A DNA stretch of 40,000 nucleotides from Linnemannia elongata. Its lineage: Eukaryota > Mortierellomycota > Mortierellomycetes > Mortierellales > Mortierellaceae. How positions within the stretch are numbered: position 1 is the first letter of the stretch; every line of letters starts with the position of its first letter. The notes under the pieces are model-generated. The model had not been told where the DNA came from. It saw only the letters and a list, made by a program, of their open reading frames with translations, and did no database searches. The stretch spans positions 642,501 to 682,500 of the forward strand of contig JAXBDG010000012.1 in assembly GCA_036320915.1 (NCBI GenBank), read 5' to 3'. Of the stretch, positions 30,212-39,338 are shown piece after piece. Made by a program: the position numbers and the translations under genes.

Positions 30212-33200
30212 TTAAATTCCTTTCTGAGTAACAATGACAAAGCGGAACGGTTTTTCCTTGCTCTGTCTGGGTTCTTTTGTTTTGCCAACTACTTGAGCGG
30301 GGGCAGGTGAACTTAATCGAGGAATAGGCACACGCTGTGTTAAAGGGAGAGGCGGCTGTGGACCTGGGCCGAATGTAGAAAGGAAGGACGAGTTGGCTTG
30401 TGAATGAGACCAGGACGAAAGTGTAGTTACGTTAGGTGGCATGAACACTTGATAAGGTGGATACGAAGCTGGCACTTGAGCTAGAGGCAACTGGTTTTGT
30501 TGTCCTTGAAAGAACGCAGCCCCCAATGAAGCAGGAGAAAAGAATGGCGGCTGGTGGTGTTGCTGAATGAGAGTGTCAAGGACGCCTCGAAGTTGAATGA
30601 GCGGAACAACAGCGGGTTGTTGGTAATGCTGTTGCTGGTGCTGAGGTAGGTGTTGATGGTAGTGTTGATGTTGCTGTTGCTGTTGTTGGTAGCACTGTTG
30701 CTGTTGGTGTGGCTGTTGGATGAATTGTTGTCGTTGTTGGGCCAATGCCCTTTCATAATGCTCCTTTTGCTCCTTTAGTGCCTGTTCCTTTAGATTAAGC
30801 TGGTCCTCTATTTGTTGCTGGTGATCTCGAACAAACGTTTGGATAGTGGTTTCCTGGTGGTGAAGACGCGTCGACATGCTTTGCAATTCACTCACAAGCT
30901 CAGGCATAGCTTCTCTCACTGCCAGCAAGGGGTTAGGTGTTGGTTTGTCGACATAATCTCCGAGCTCCTGCTGGAATTCTGTGAACAACGGCGACTGAAA
31001 GATCTCGTGATCCAGAATAAGACTTTTCTGCTTGTGGTGCAGACGGAAAGCGGCATCTTGAAGGATGATTCGTCGACAACGGATGAGTAGCCGTAAAAAG
31101 CCAGCCTTGGCTATATCCCTGTCCTGGTACGCCATCATCATGGTAGACCTGCTGCTCTCGTTTGATTCTTCCAGGGCCTTGGCAAGAGTCGATGAGGGGC
31201 CTGCTGATATAGGCGGCACAATATTCCCATCAACCTCATCCATCTCTGCCTTGCATTCTTCCTCCCAATCCTTGTTGTTTTTGCCATATACATCCTCGAT
31301 CCAGGGAAAGACTAATTTCTGGAGCTCATGCGAGGGGCTGACACCATTCCTGGGGAGGTGGTAAGCCTTATCCTGAAACCCTGCCATGCCCAACGCAAAG
31401 GCGCTCGGGAGATTCGAGGAGTAATACGTCTCCATCTTGCCTCTCTCAGCCATCCACCGACCTCCTTCCTTGATCACATCGTTTGGAATCCCCAGATGAT
31501 TAGATTCAACCGTTCCAGCATGTCGACCGCCGTGCGTCTTTTTGGATGAGTTGACATGGAAGCGGTCGTATAGTTTCTTGACTGCGTTGTAGGTCGCTTG
31601 GGGGCTGATGCTTTGTGTAGGATCGAGTGGGCTAGGAAGCATCTTGAAGAGATCCCATTCGTCCTTTGAGAGTTCTAAGGGGACGTCATCAACCACAAGA
31701 CCGCGGAGATTTGGATGATCCGAGTTCTGCAAAGAAAAAGTAAGGGAAAAATTAAGAGTTAATTGCGTTTTATTTTGATTAGTGTGAAAGAGAATGCAAG
31801 CACAAATTGGAAAACGTACCTGCCAAAGTTGAAACATGTAGAAAGCAAATGCACTGAAAGAGCATCTGCGAATATCCTCGTGCCTCATACAACATGCGTA
31901 CCAATTCTCGTTCCCGATGTTGGTCTTACCCTTGTTTAACTTGAAGGTGAGCGATACAAGTTGCTGTATTCCTGGATGTCGAGGCTTGGTAATGACCGAC
32001 GCGAAACAGTCGGACAAGTTGAGGTTGCGAAGATCCTCGTCCCGAAGTAACATGTTGTGTCGCGATGTCATACAAAACAGCTCTCTGTAGTTGAGGTCGG
32101 GGTCGCGGATTTCTTGAGTCTTCTTTTCCCAAAGGTAGCTGACCATGTCGTTAAATATTGTCAGGTTGTACGAGTCTCTAATCGCACAGTCGGCGGACCG
32201 AATGTGAGACGACTGAAGATTCTGTTGGACTTGACTCTCTTTGTGCCTCTGGACTGCCTCCTGGTATTTTGATCCCTCGGTCGGTGATAAGCCAGACACT
32301 TGCCCACGTTTCAACTGGAAGCCGTGCAGCCGAAGCAGAACCTTCTTCGCCAACTTAATTGATCCTTTCCCAAGTGGGATGTCAATCACCTTGCAACCGC
32401 TTTTATCAAATTCAGCCGCCTCCAGCACTAAAAATCGAGACATCGGCATATGCACATGTATCAATGTTAGAGACAGCCTTACTTTTCATATTTTTCAGCC
32501 CAGTCTACTCAAAGCTCTGCTTACACTTCACGAGGGTATCAGAGTCCACGGGTAGAGGCCGACCATCAGCGTCAAAGTCGGACGCAACTACGGTCTTGAA
32601 ATCCGCTCCAATTCTGACATGTTTCTTGGAAGTTTTGCTAAAATAGCATTCCACCAAGAACGCGATCAGCTTGTCCTCCGAGTTCACAAGAAAAAGATCC
32701 TTGCCATCGACTCCAGAGTATGTTTCTTTGTGATTGTTGCAGAACTCCTTAAAACAGGAGAGATAAAACGATAGTTTAGGTGAGTTGGGCGCAATAACAT
32801 ATGGATGTAAGCCAACTGCAGATAATTGGCATAATTACCCTCCAACGTCTGAAGCCCGATTTATAGCCACCGTGCGTGCTCAAGGCAAGACCGATAGGAT
32901 TGTTCATGTCCTCCAAGAATTCGGCCTCTTCTGGGGTCTCAGGTGCATCGTTTTCATCCTCGCTGTCTATTAAATTCGTTAAAAATTAAAACGTAGAAAT
33001 ATGGCTCAGTGAAAATATTTGTTGCTATTTTACAGCTCCTGTAGCATGATTACACCAAAGAGACGTAACAAACCTGTGGATCCTTCTTTTCTTCGTCTTC
33101 TTCTTTGTCTTGGAGGATTGCTGGGATCCTTCCTACCCTTGCGTTTCTCTGTAGTGGTAGTGGTGTCTCCGTCTGCTGTTCCAGAAGCAGAGCGCCAAAC

Positions 33201-33677
33201 ATCAGACTTGTATTTAAGCTTGTACTTGCGCATGTTCTTCGGTTTGGTAGTAGAAGGCGATGATGGTGGTGCAGTAGAGGTGTGTGATAAAGTATTGGCG
33301 ACTGGTGCAGCAAGGGGCAACTCGGACGTAGGGAGTACCAGTTCTGGTGGTCGCGCTTCCTGCGATTGAGGGGACTGCAGCAGTGTAGAGGGAGTGAGAG
33401 TTGCTTGCACTGGTGTTTGATCCTGTGCTTTAACTGTTTCTGCTGCTTGCAATAGTACCTGCAATCCCCACGCGACCTGTGCCTGATGCTGTGGCATAGG
33501 TGGTGCCGGTTGTTTTTCCTGTTCTCGGAGTTGTCCTTTTCGGTCCTTGTGTTGTTCTGCTGCTAGGTGTGCCTGACGTCGTAGTGTTGCTACTTGTACT
33601 TGACGTCGTAGTGCTCGCTGCTCTCGGTCATTTATCGGCGCATTTCTTTTTCCATGGACAGAAGACGAGGAGACCAT
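30212..33677 (-). CDS. Crypton-type tyrosine recombinase, 1025 residues, five exons
   Basis: Exons 33677-33074, 32966-32839, 32747-32525, 32427-31820 and 31726-30212; introns of 107, 91, 97 and 93 bp, all GT...AG and all keeping frame. The start is the ATG at 33677; the frame beginning at 32464 starts with TTG and is an internal exon. The N-terminus is Gln/Arg-rich and basic. The recombinase domain has Arg447 (NMLLRDEDLR), Lys486 in GKTN, RH at 500-501, His586-x-x-Arg589 (THGGRHAG), Trp612 and Tyr622/623 (ETYYSS), the R-K-HxxR-Y set. A GCR1_C-like segment (about 675-720) and a Gln-rich coiled-coil tail follow. The enzyme would cut and rejoin DNA through a covalent tyrosine link. Related to the Ndc10/CBF3 domain-2 family. 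No break is seen, so it may be active. Confidence 0.87.
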
Positions 33678-34128
33678 TGATGTGTATGTGTGTGCGTATG
33701 TGAGGAGGAAGTGAAGAGGAGTAACGAGAGTAACGAGAAGTGAGAGAGGGAAGTCTTGTCGACAGGAGGAATGGAGAATGGTGTGGGGAACGAATAAGGA
33801 GTGTGACTGATGTACAGTCAGTGGTGTAGAGGTGTAGAGGTAGAGGTATGACTAGGTTTGGTGATAGGAGAAGGCTGAAGGGTTAGAAAGAAAGAGGTTA
33901 ATGGAATGGTATGGTGAATGGTTAAGGGATGAAAGATGCATGTGAGAAAAAAAAGTGCCAAATTGCGTGGAAAATAAGTGCTCGATTGTGTTTACTTTAT
34001 TAGGTCCTCTCAGGTCCACTCTGCCTGTGGTTGGGCACGACTCATTCCTAATAAGGGTTGATGTTGACACGATTGGCCCTCAAAACCGTGACCGTTTTTT
34101 CAATTTCAGTGCTTGATTTTCCACGCCA
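33678..34128. other. 5' flank of the recombinase gene and right end of its element
   Basis: Promoter and leader space. The minus strand is pyrimidine-rich just upstream of the ATG. Core motif copies are at 33969-33982 (GGAAAATAAGTGCT) and 34109-34123 (inverted, at the element end). Confidence 0.55.
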
Positions 34129-34217
34129 AAAAAAAAGACCAAGAGCCTCCAAGAACCCCACCCCACTCCCACCACGGCACCAGCACCCGTGGCATCGCCC
34201 ACGGGCACCCTTTCTAG

Positions 34218-34284
34218 TCAAACCTCTGTAGAAAAATTTATGTAAATCAGGTGATATCTGACACTCCACATTTAGTATATGAGA
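34218..34284 (-). mobile_element. Helitron 5'-end fragment (A/B family)
   Basis: Read on the minus strand from 34284: TCTCATATACTAAATG, then a segment like the first 65 bp of element B (TATCACATGAT and AAATTTTTCTA blocks). It is probably the 5' end of Helitron A, cut off from its body by the array. The base before it is T rather than the expected A, and A's body repeats part of this segment at 18700-18734, so the join is not clean. Confidence 0.5.
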
Positions 34285-34354
34285 AGGAAATTTTCTTCGA
34301 CACGACACCCTTCTGTCTCCGAAACACGCTAATTAGAAAGTGATCTTGTAGAGC

Positions 34355-34422
34355 GATAACTGGCTTGTGGCAGCCAAGCGTTCATAGCGACGTTGATTTT
34401 TGATCCTTCGGTGTCGGCTCTT
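34355..34422 (+). pseudogene. Short 28S rRNA fragment
   Basis: GATAACTGGCTTGTGGCAGC through GTGTCGGCTCTT with two or three substitutions, then unrelated DNA. It has the same start and end as the other short copies. Confidence 0.85.
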
Positions 34423-34613
34423 TCTCTCCTCCCTCATGATCATTCGAGGTCGACTACCATTACCGTGGCGTATTCTTAAGGGGTGCTCTTGAGCTCACTT
34501 TGACGAGTGCCTGAATGTGGTCTATGCTTTCCACGTATTCTTAAATAAATCAGGGAAATATCCTCTTTACTCTTTCCGCAACCATGTCATAAAGTCACAA
34601 TCCCGCCTGTCCA

Positions 34614-35309
34614 ATGCACCTTATCCGATATCCAGAATACCTCTTTCGAGTCATTAGAGCGTATGATGTTGTCCCTGAGACTGGATTCCAGTGTGGCAAT
34701 CATGCAGCGAGACTAACGTTCGAGCAGCATATCCGAAAAGGCTTTAACAACAAAGTCAAATCTCAGTTTATCTCGACCACCAAGTCCTCAAGTACCGCCA
34801 TCTCCTGGACGATCAACGAAAAAAGTGCCTTCGCAATTATTTCCTGCCGAGCTCTAAACCAAAACATCCATGTATACGACCTGAGTGGGGATTGCTCTCG
34901 AACTCTCACCCCCTGGGCCAACAAAATCTCAACACGTCATCAGGAAGTCTTACTCACGCCACATATCAACGAGGAGGCGATCGTTGGTATTGTGCCGTAC
35001 AGTAGACATGAGTCGCAGCATGCTATGTACTCCTGTATACGGCATTTGCTGAGTCTGGTGTGTGGATATTGTTGCAGGCGAGGACACGATGTCGACAAAG
35101 TCGGTTATTGTAAGCTGCTTGAAATGGACAACGCTGTGGACGTTTACTATTCAACTCACTGTGGATATTGCGGTGAGCCGGGGCACGATATCGACAGAGG
35201 TGATCGTTGTGAGGAGCTTGAAGTGGACAACGCGGTGGACGATTACTATTCGAATCGCTGTGGATATTGCGGTGAGTCGGAGCATGACGTCGACGGAGGT
35301 GATCGCTGA
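34614..35309 (+). CDS. DUF7587-like protein with tandem CCHC zinc knuckles
   Basis: 231 residues. Residues 1-140 follow the pattern of the fungal DUF7587 domain: YLFRVIRAYD at the start, SQFISTTKSSSTAISWTI in the middle and EAIVGIVPYS at the end. The domain's activity is not established; an ADP-ribosyltransferase-like fold is possible. The C-terminus has three 33-residue repeats with CGYCGEPGHDIDRGDRCEEL, a C-x2-C-x4-H-x6-C knuckle that probably binds zinc and nucleic acid or protein. The third is cut by TGA at 35307; the DNA repeat continues after the stop, so the gene was once longer. The start at 34614 fits the domain start. 28S scraps lie on both sides. Confidence 0.6.
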   Translation: MHLIRYPEYLFRVIRAYDVVPETGFQCGNHAARLTFEQHIRKGFNNKVKSQFISTTKSSSTAISWTINEKSAFAIISCRALNQNIHVYDLSGDCSRTLTPWANKISTRHQEVLLTPHINEEAIVGIVPYSRHESQHAMYSCIRHLLSLVCGYCCRRGHDVDKVGYCKLLEMDNAVDVYYSTHCGYCGEPGHDIDRGDRCEELEVDNAVDDYYSNRCGYCGESEHDVDGGDR

Positions 35310-35340
35310 ATGGAATGCGACTTGGACAATGCGGTGGTGA
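35064..35340 (+). repeat. 99-bp repeats encoding the zinc knuckles
   Basis: Units start at 35064, 35163 and 35262 (each GGATATTG), the last continuing beyond the stop codon as a decayed copy. Confidence 0.8.
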
Positions 35341-35427
35341 CCTTCCGCTCACTGAATGTATCGTAGGCGTAGAAGTAGACACTAAGACAACAGCAGAGTA
35401 GCACTTGCTCATAAAATCATTTCTTTT

Positions 35428-35446
35428 AACTGGCTTGTGGCAGCCA
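35428..35446 (+). pseudogene. Minimal 28S rRNA scrap
   Basis: AACTGGCTTGTGGCAGCCA, 19 bases of 28S starting at the same point as the longer fragments. It lies 119 bp after the DUF7587-like gene. Confidence 0.6.
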
Positions 35447-35855
35447 GTGCCAGTACTTAAGGGATGTGTATCTTTCTATATTGTTGCAAAAAGGTGACTG
35501 GGCAGTGGCTGCGATGCTTTTAGGTTAGCAGTCATACTCCTTAGTAGACATAGTATTAGTAGTGCGCCGAGCCCTCTTGTCTGCTCTTTGTCCTTTTACA
35601 CATCAATTTTGGACGTGCTGTATTGACAAGAGTTTTGCTGGCGCGCTGTAGATCGTCTCGTGTGATTCTTTAGGACATTACCACTATCCCTCCCCCCCTT
35701 TTCCCCCCGTATCAATTGAGGACTTCACAGCGGTCCTACAACTCTGGCCTCCGACCCTCTCCCCTGAGTAATAATATCTCATTCCTGTCATCAGACCGGT
35801 TTTTAACCCTTTGATGACTCTTCGCTCTTTCTGTCTTTATTTCATAGGATTTCAA
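35447..35855. other. Intergenic, no gene seen
   Basis: No supportable frame, repeat or RNA. Confidence 0.45.
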
Positions 35856-36144
35856 GTTCACTTTGTAATTACGACACCACTAATGGTCACCATCGAGTTG
35901 GTCTTGAGTGCCTTGGACAGCGCCTGAGCTCCGTTGTCTCCGATCGAATTGCCCAACAAGTCCAAAGTGGTCAGAGTCGAGTTGGCCTTGAGCGCCTCTA
36001 CCAGTATTCCAAACTCCTTTCCTTTAATCGACCTAGGTGCAAGCTCACAGGACATCTTGCAAACATGAGTTGATTTTTTTTGGTGGAATCCCGAGGAACT
36101 TGACGTGCTCCTTTGAAAGAAGAATATGAAGCACCTTCATATTA
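35856..36144 (-). pseudogene. LRR gene remnant
   Basis: Matches the LRR gene around 5900-6470. It keeps MSCELAPRSIKGKEFGILVE and two LRRs (NSTLTTLDLLGNSIGDNGAQ), then ends in unrelated residues. Upstream homology (CTCCTTTGAAAGAAGAATATGA) runs to 36142, where a MITE begins. It is only a fragment and unlikely to be functional. Confidence 0.8.
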
Positions 36145-36614
36145 ACGTGCTCCACTTTGATGATCAAGGTGAAACACATGGATTTAGTACGGCTTTTTCA
36201 TGCTTTTTTCAATCCCATGCTTTTTTAAGATTAAGACCAGAAACCCTTATTATTTTCTTCATCATCATGAAGATCTGCTCTTTAGTTATCTTAGAATCTC
36301 ATTTTCATCATCAGTTTGATTTTTTTTGTATTTTTAAAAAATCAGAAAAAACGGTCAGTTCAGCTAAAAAACACTCCTTCTCATATGTTTTCTGCTGTTG
36401 TGTTGTCAAAAGAGTGAGCGTTTGTGCAATACCCATAACAAAAACATGTCGTTTTTTTCTTATTTTCCTTTTTTTCATTGAATTACCATCATATGTCATA
36501 TAAGTCAAAGAACATGTCCCTGGACTTAATCTTGGGATAACATGGGGTTGAAAAAAGCATGAAAAGCCGTACTAAATCCATGTATTTCACTTTGATCATC
36601 AAAGTGGAGCACGT
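36145..36614. mobile_element. TA-flanked MITE (470 bp)
   Basis: Terminal inverted repeats of about 65 bp (ACGTGCTCCACTTTGATGAT at both ends), flanked by TA at 36143-36144 and 36615-36616. The LRR gene has the unoccupied sequence CATATTAGG at the same place (about 6458-6466, plus strand), so the TA duplication is supported by a paralogous empty site. TA targets suggest a Tc1/mariner-type transposase. No coding capacity. Confidence 0.85.
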
Positions 36615-36762
36615 TAGGTGCAAATAACGAGAGTGCCTATAACCAAGGGATATCAAACAGATTGATACTATGTATTTTCTTATCAAAATTCGTGAGGATA
36701 TGTAAGAGGAACTGTGTAGGAGGTAAGAGAAGGGGAACGTTGTCAGAGGTGAGGAATTCAGC

Positions 36763-37338
36763 TTATGTGCGATTGCTTATACTATTGCCTAATTGTCGCT
36801 TTGCTATCCATTGTGCTATTCCTCCCCAGCTGTTTGTGCAAACCAAGCTGGCAAAGATGTTGGTCCTGTCTAGGTCTCCGTCTCCCGAGCGTGAGAATCC
36901 AATGAAGTATGGCGTGGCGACATGTTCTGCCAAGAAATCGATATGGCTTTCTGCACTAGCTTGACTCGCAAGCTCCATCCGTGAAAACATGAGAATGGCG
37001 GTGCAGGATCCATAGGTACAGGAATAGCTTGTCTTGATAGGGCCCTGCAATGTCTCCTGGCGGAGGAGACTGAGACACTTGTTCGCTTCACCCCGAGCTG
37101 CATACAGGGACCTAATTCTTTCGACTAGCAGGCACTCCGGATGACAGGATATTATAAACATGACAAGAGCGAATCCAAAAGCGAATAGTACTGGAGATAG
37201 TCGACAGAGCCTATAGTAAAAATAGTATATAATGACAGACTGGGGAATGATGAAGAGTATGTAAAAGAGTAAACTATAATTGGCGGTTCTGTCCATAATC
37301 ATCTCCTCCATGATGATGTCCTCGATGATGCTCTCCAT
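36763..37338 (-). CDS. Possible membrane protein, unknown
   Basis: 191 residues from the first ATG; the frame reaches three codons further only to a TTG. Two hydrophobic segments (about 20-40 and 46-66: YSLLFYILFIIPQSVIIYYF, then VLFAFGFALVMFII) suggest two membrane passes near the N-terminus. A soluble Cys/Ser-rich part follows. I recognise no family. It may be real or a chance frame; there is no splice or promoter evidence. Confidence 0.35.
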   Translation of the reverse strand: MESIIEDIIMEEMIMDRTANYSLLFYILFIIPQSVIIYYFYYRLCRLSPVLFAFGFALVMFIISCHPECLLVERIRSLYAARGEANKCLSLLRQETLQGPIKTSYSCTYGSCTAILMFSRMELASQASAESHIDFLAEHVATPYFIGFSRSGDGDLDRTNIFASLVCTNSWGGIAQWIAKRQLGNSISNRT

Positions 37339-37365
37339 GATGATCAAGTTGAAGACGTGACAGAG

Positions 37366-37510
37366 CCTGAGATGAAGAGCTGAGGAAGATGGAGTGATGA
37401 AGAGCTGAGGAGAGGAAGATGAAGTGATGAAGAGCTGAGGAGAGGAAGATGAAGTGATGAAGAGCTGAGGAAGAGAGAAAGATGAAGTGAGGAGGAGAGG
37501 AAGATGAAGA
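37366..37510. repeat. 30-bp purine-rich minisatellite
   Basis: Units of GATGAAGTGATGAAGAGCTG-AGGAGAGGAA, two perfect and several partial, directly upstream of the possible membrane gene. Confidence 0.8.
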
Positions 37511-37547
37511 AATGATGCAGATAGATAAAGATAAAGGCGAACTGCAC

Positions 37548-37570
37548 TGTACAGTACAGTACAGTACAGT
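37548..37570. repeat. (GTACA)n microsatellite
   Basis: Four to five copies of the pentamer GTACA. Confidence 0.85.
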
Positions 37571-37741
37571 CTGTCTACTGCGTCCGTCAGCCTTCATGCT
37601 ATATTTACATCAGGGCGAGAAAACGACTGCTCTGTCGACTTTAGTCAATATCGGCCATGGTTGCACAAAAGAAAATTCAAGGGAACTGAGAAAAACTCAA
37701 GGGTAGAGTAACACAAGAGGAACTCAACATTAACAAAGGGA

Positions 37742-37802
37742 GGCTTGTGGCAGTCAAGCGTTCATAGCGATGTTGCTTTTTGATACTTCGATGTCGGCTC
37801 TT
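37742..37802 (+). pseudogene. Short 28S rRNA fragment
   Basis: GGCTTGTGGCAGTCAAGCGT to GATGTCGGCTCTT. It is preceded at 37663 by GCACAAAAGAAAATTCAAGG, the motif also found before 28S copy 1. Confidence 0.85.
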
Positions 37803-38390
37803 TCATTTTTGAACTTTTTATATTCTGTTGTAATACCCGAAACATATTTGCAAGTGGGAGAAGTGTAGCTCCATTCTTATCGCACATTTAATCCACGTTT
37901 TTTTTTTACCAATACAAATAAATCAGCTAAAAAGCATTTGATGTACCAAGCAGAGGTTGAAAATATGATGCGGGACATACCACTTCATTGAGACGACGTG
38001 CTTTAGTAGTGGCCGTGTCATCAAGGTCACCTTGAATGCGCTGACAGAAGGCCGTCAGGTTGACCTAACAGCCCACATTATTGCGGGCAAAAAAAAAATC
38101 CCACGGTGCAACTATTCAGTCATGTGCTGTGAGACTGCTCTTTTAGTTTTCCTTAAACGGCTTCTTTCGGACATAACTTTTACCCAACAGCCCAACTTTG
38201 TTCCATAACTGAGCCCATATTCCAATCTCATCATCCTCTCCTTCTGCCTATTACCCGGGTTGCTTTGTGCAACAACTACAAAAGAATATTTCGTGGGTCC
38301 TCGGACTTGGAGAAAGGAGATTCATATGTGAAAAGCGGTGGCAAGTGGTAAAAAGGAAGAGGGAGAGAAGGAGGTGGGAAAAAGGTGAAG
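37803..38390. other. Intergenic, no gene seen
   Basis: Short A and T runs; no frame, repeat family or RNA that I can support. Confidence 0.45.
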
Positions 38391-38433
38391 AGGAATAGCT
38401 GGCTTTTGGCAGCCAAGCATTCATAGCGACGGT

Positions 38434-38469
<36 letters not shown>

Positions 38470-38513
38470 ACTGAAGCAGAATTCAGTAAGCGTTGGATTG
38501 TTCACCCACTAAT

Positions 38514-38568
<55 letters not shown>

Positions 38569-39062
38569 ATGAAATGTTGTTGCAATAGTAATTGAACTTA
38601 GTACGAGAGGAACCGTTCATTCGGATAATTGGTATTTGGGCCTGCCTGAGCAGGCAATGGCCCGAAGCTATCATCCGTTGGGTTATGGCTGAACGCCTCT
38701 AAGTCAGAACCCGTGCTAGAACGCGACGATTACCGCCTTTTCCGATTTTTAGTTGAATACGAATAGATCTTCGGATCCTGAATCATACTACGTGGGGTTA
38801 TCTTGCAGAGCGGAAAGGCTTTGTGAGGTTCCTGCTAATGTTAATTTCAAATATTGGAAGAGATAAATCCATTGCAGACGACTTTAATTGAACGGGGTAT
38901 TGTAAGCAGTAGAGTAGCCTTGTTGCTACGATCTGCTGAGATTAAGCCCATTGTTCTATAGATTTGTTCGAAAGAACAACATCTCTCTCTCTTTCTTCTT
39001 TTTTTTTTCTTTTTTTTTTCTTTCAGGCGGTTTAGTTAAGGGCATCTTAACATATGTCCTGG
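38391..39062 (+). rRNA. 28S rRNA 3' fragment plus 3' spacer, copy 3 (partial)
   Basis: Same extent as copies 1 and 2 (rRNA end near 38967, then pyrimidine tract and GGCGGTTTAGTTAAGGGC). It carries a cluster of differences around 38730-38870, a variable region near the 3' end, while conserved parts are intact. This fits an older or separate rDNA variant. Non-functional because the 5' part is missing. Confidence 0.9.
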
Positions 39063-39338
39063 TGGCCGGGTTGTGCGTGTGCGCGGATAGCCGCTTGAAT
39101 AGGCCGCTCTTAGGGTGACCCCCCTCCCCCCTCCCCCAGCTTGAAGAAAAGAAAAGAAAAGAAGAAAAAAAAAAAAGAGTGAGGTGCAAACGCAGATCAT
39201 GCTCTACAGCGCGCCCAGGGGCACTTGTTTGATAGTACGCCATTTTTTACACGGGCTGGTACACGTAGAAATGAAACTTGGCACCTTTTGTGTGTGTTGC
39301 ATCTGATATATAGTAGGTGACAATACCTTATCTCATAA
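39063..39338. other. Spacer between 28S copy 3 and 5S
   Basis: Probably rDNA intergenic spacer. It holds a C-run block at 39118-39138 (four or more C runs, a G-quadruplex on the minus strand) and an A-rich stretch. Confidence 0.5.

Larger units (their letters stand above)
29852..34128 (-). mobile_element. Crypton-like tyrosine-recombinase element (about 4.28 kb)
   Basis: Inserted in El4 between CCCA and the A-run that is continuous in El3 (CCC then nine A, then GACC), leaving CCA on both sides. The left end GAATAACAAGCGCTGAAA and the inverted right end GAAAATCAAGCACTGAAA match at 15 of 18 positions. Further copies of the core GGAAAATCAAGTGC sit near both ends. One gene, on the minus strand, fills the element. 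Classical Cryptons are described as lacking inverted ends, so this arrangement is unusual. Confidence 0.82.
27741..34217 (+). mobile_element. Non-autonomous Helitron El4, with two later insertions
   Basis: Starts TCTCTACTATATTA directly after the CTAG of B and ends with hairpin CCCGTGGCATCGCCCACGGG, CACCCTTT and CTAG, followed by T. Removing the solo LTR (28432-28913) and the tyrosine-recombinase element (29852-34128) leaves an element of about 1.7 kb like El1-El3, with a hairpin array (27785-28420), a G-quadruplex-prone tract (29425-29474) and a pyrimidine tract (29613-29717). Confidence 0.87.

Noticed and set aside
32425..32464. Start of the recombinase at the frame beginning near 32464
   Set aside because: That frame opens with TTG inside an intron. 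Consistent splice sites join it to three upstream exons beginning at the ATG at 33677.
35023..35412. Minus-strand frame opposite the zinc-knuckle repeats
   Set aside because: Shadow of the 99-bp repeat; the plus strand carries the regular C-x2-C-x4-H-x6-C pattern and an N-terminal domain.
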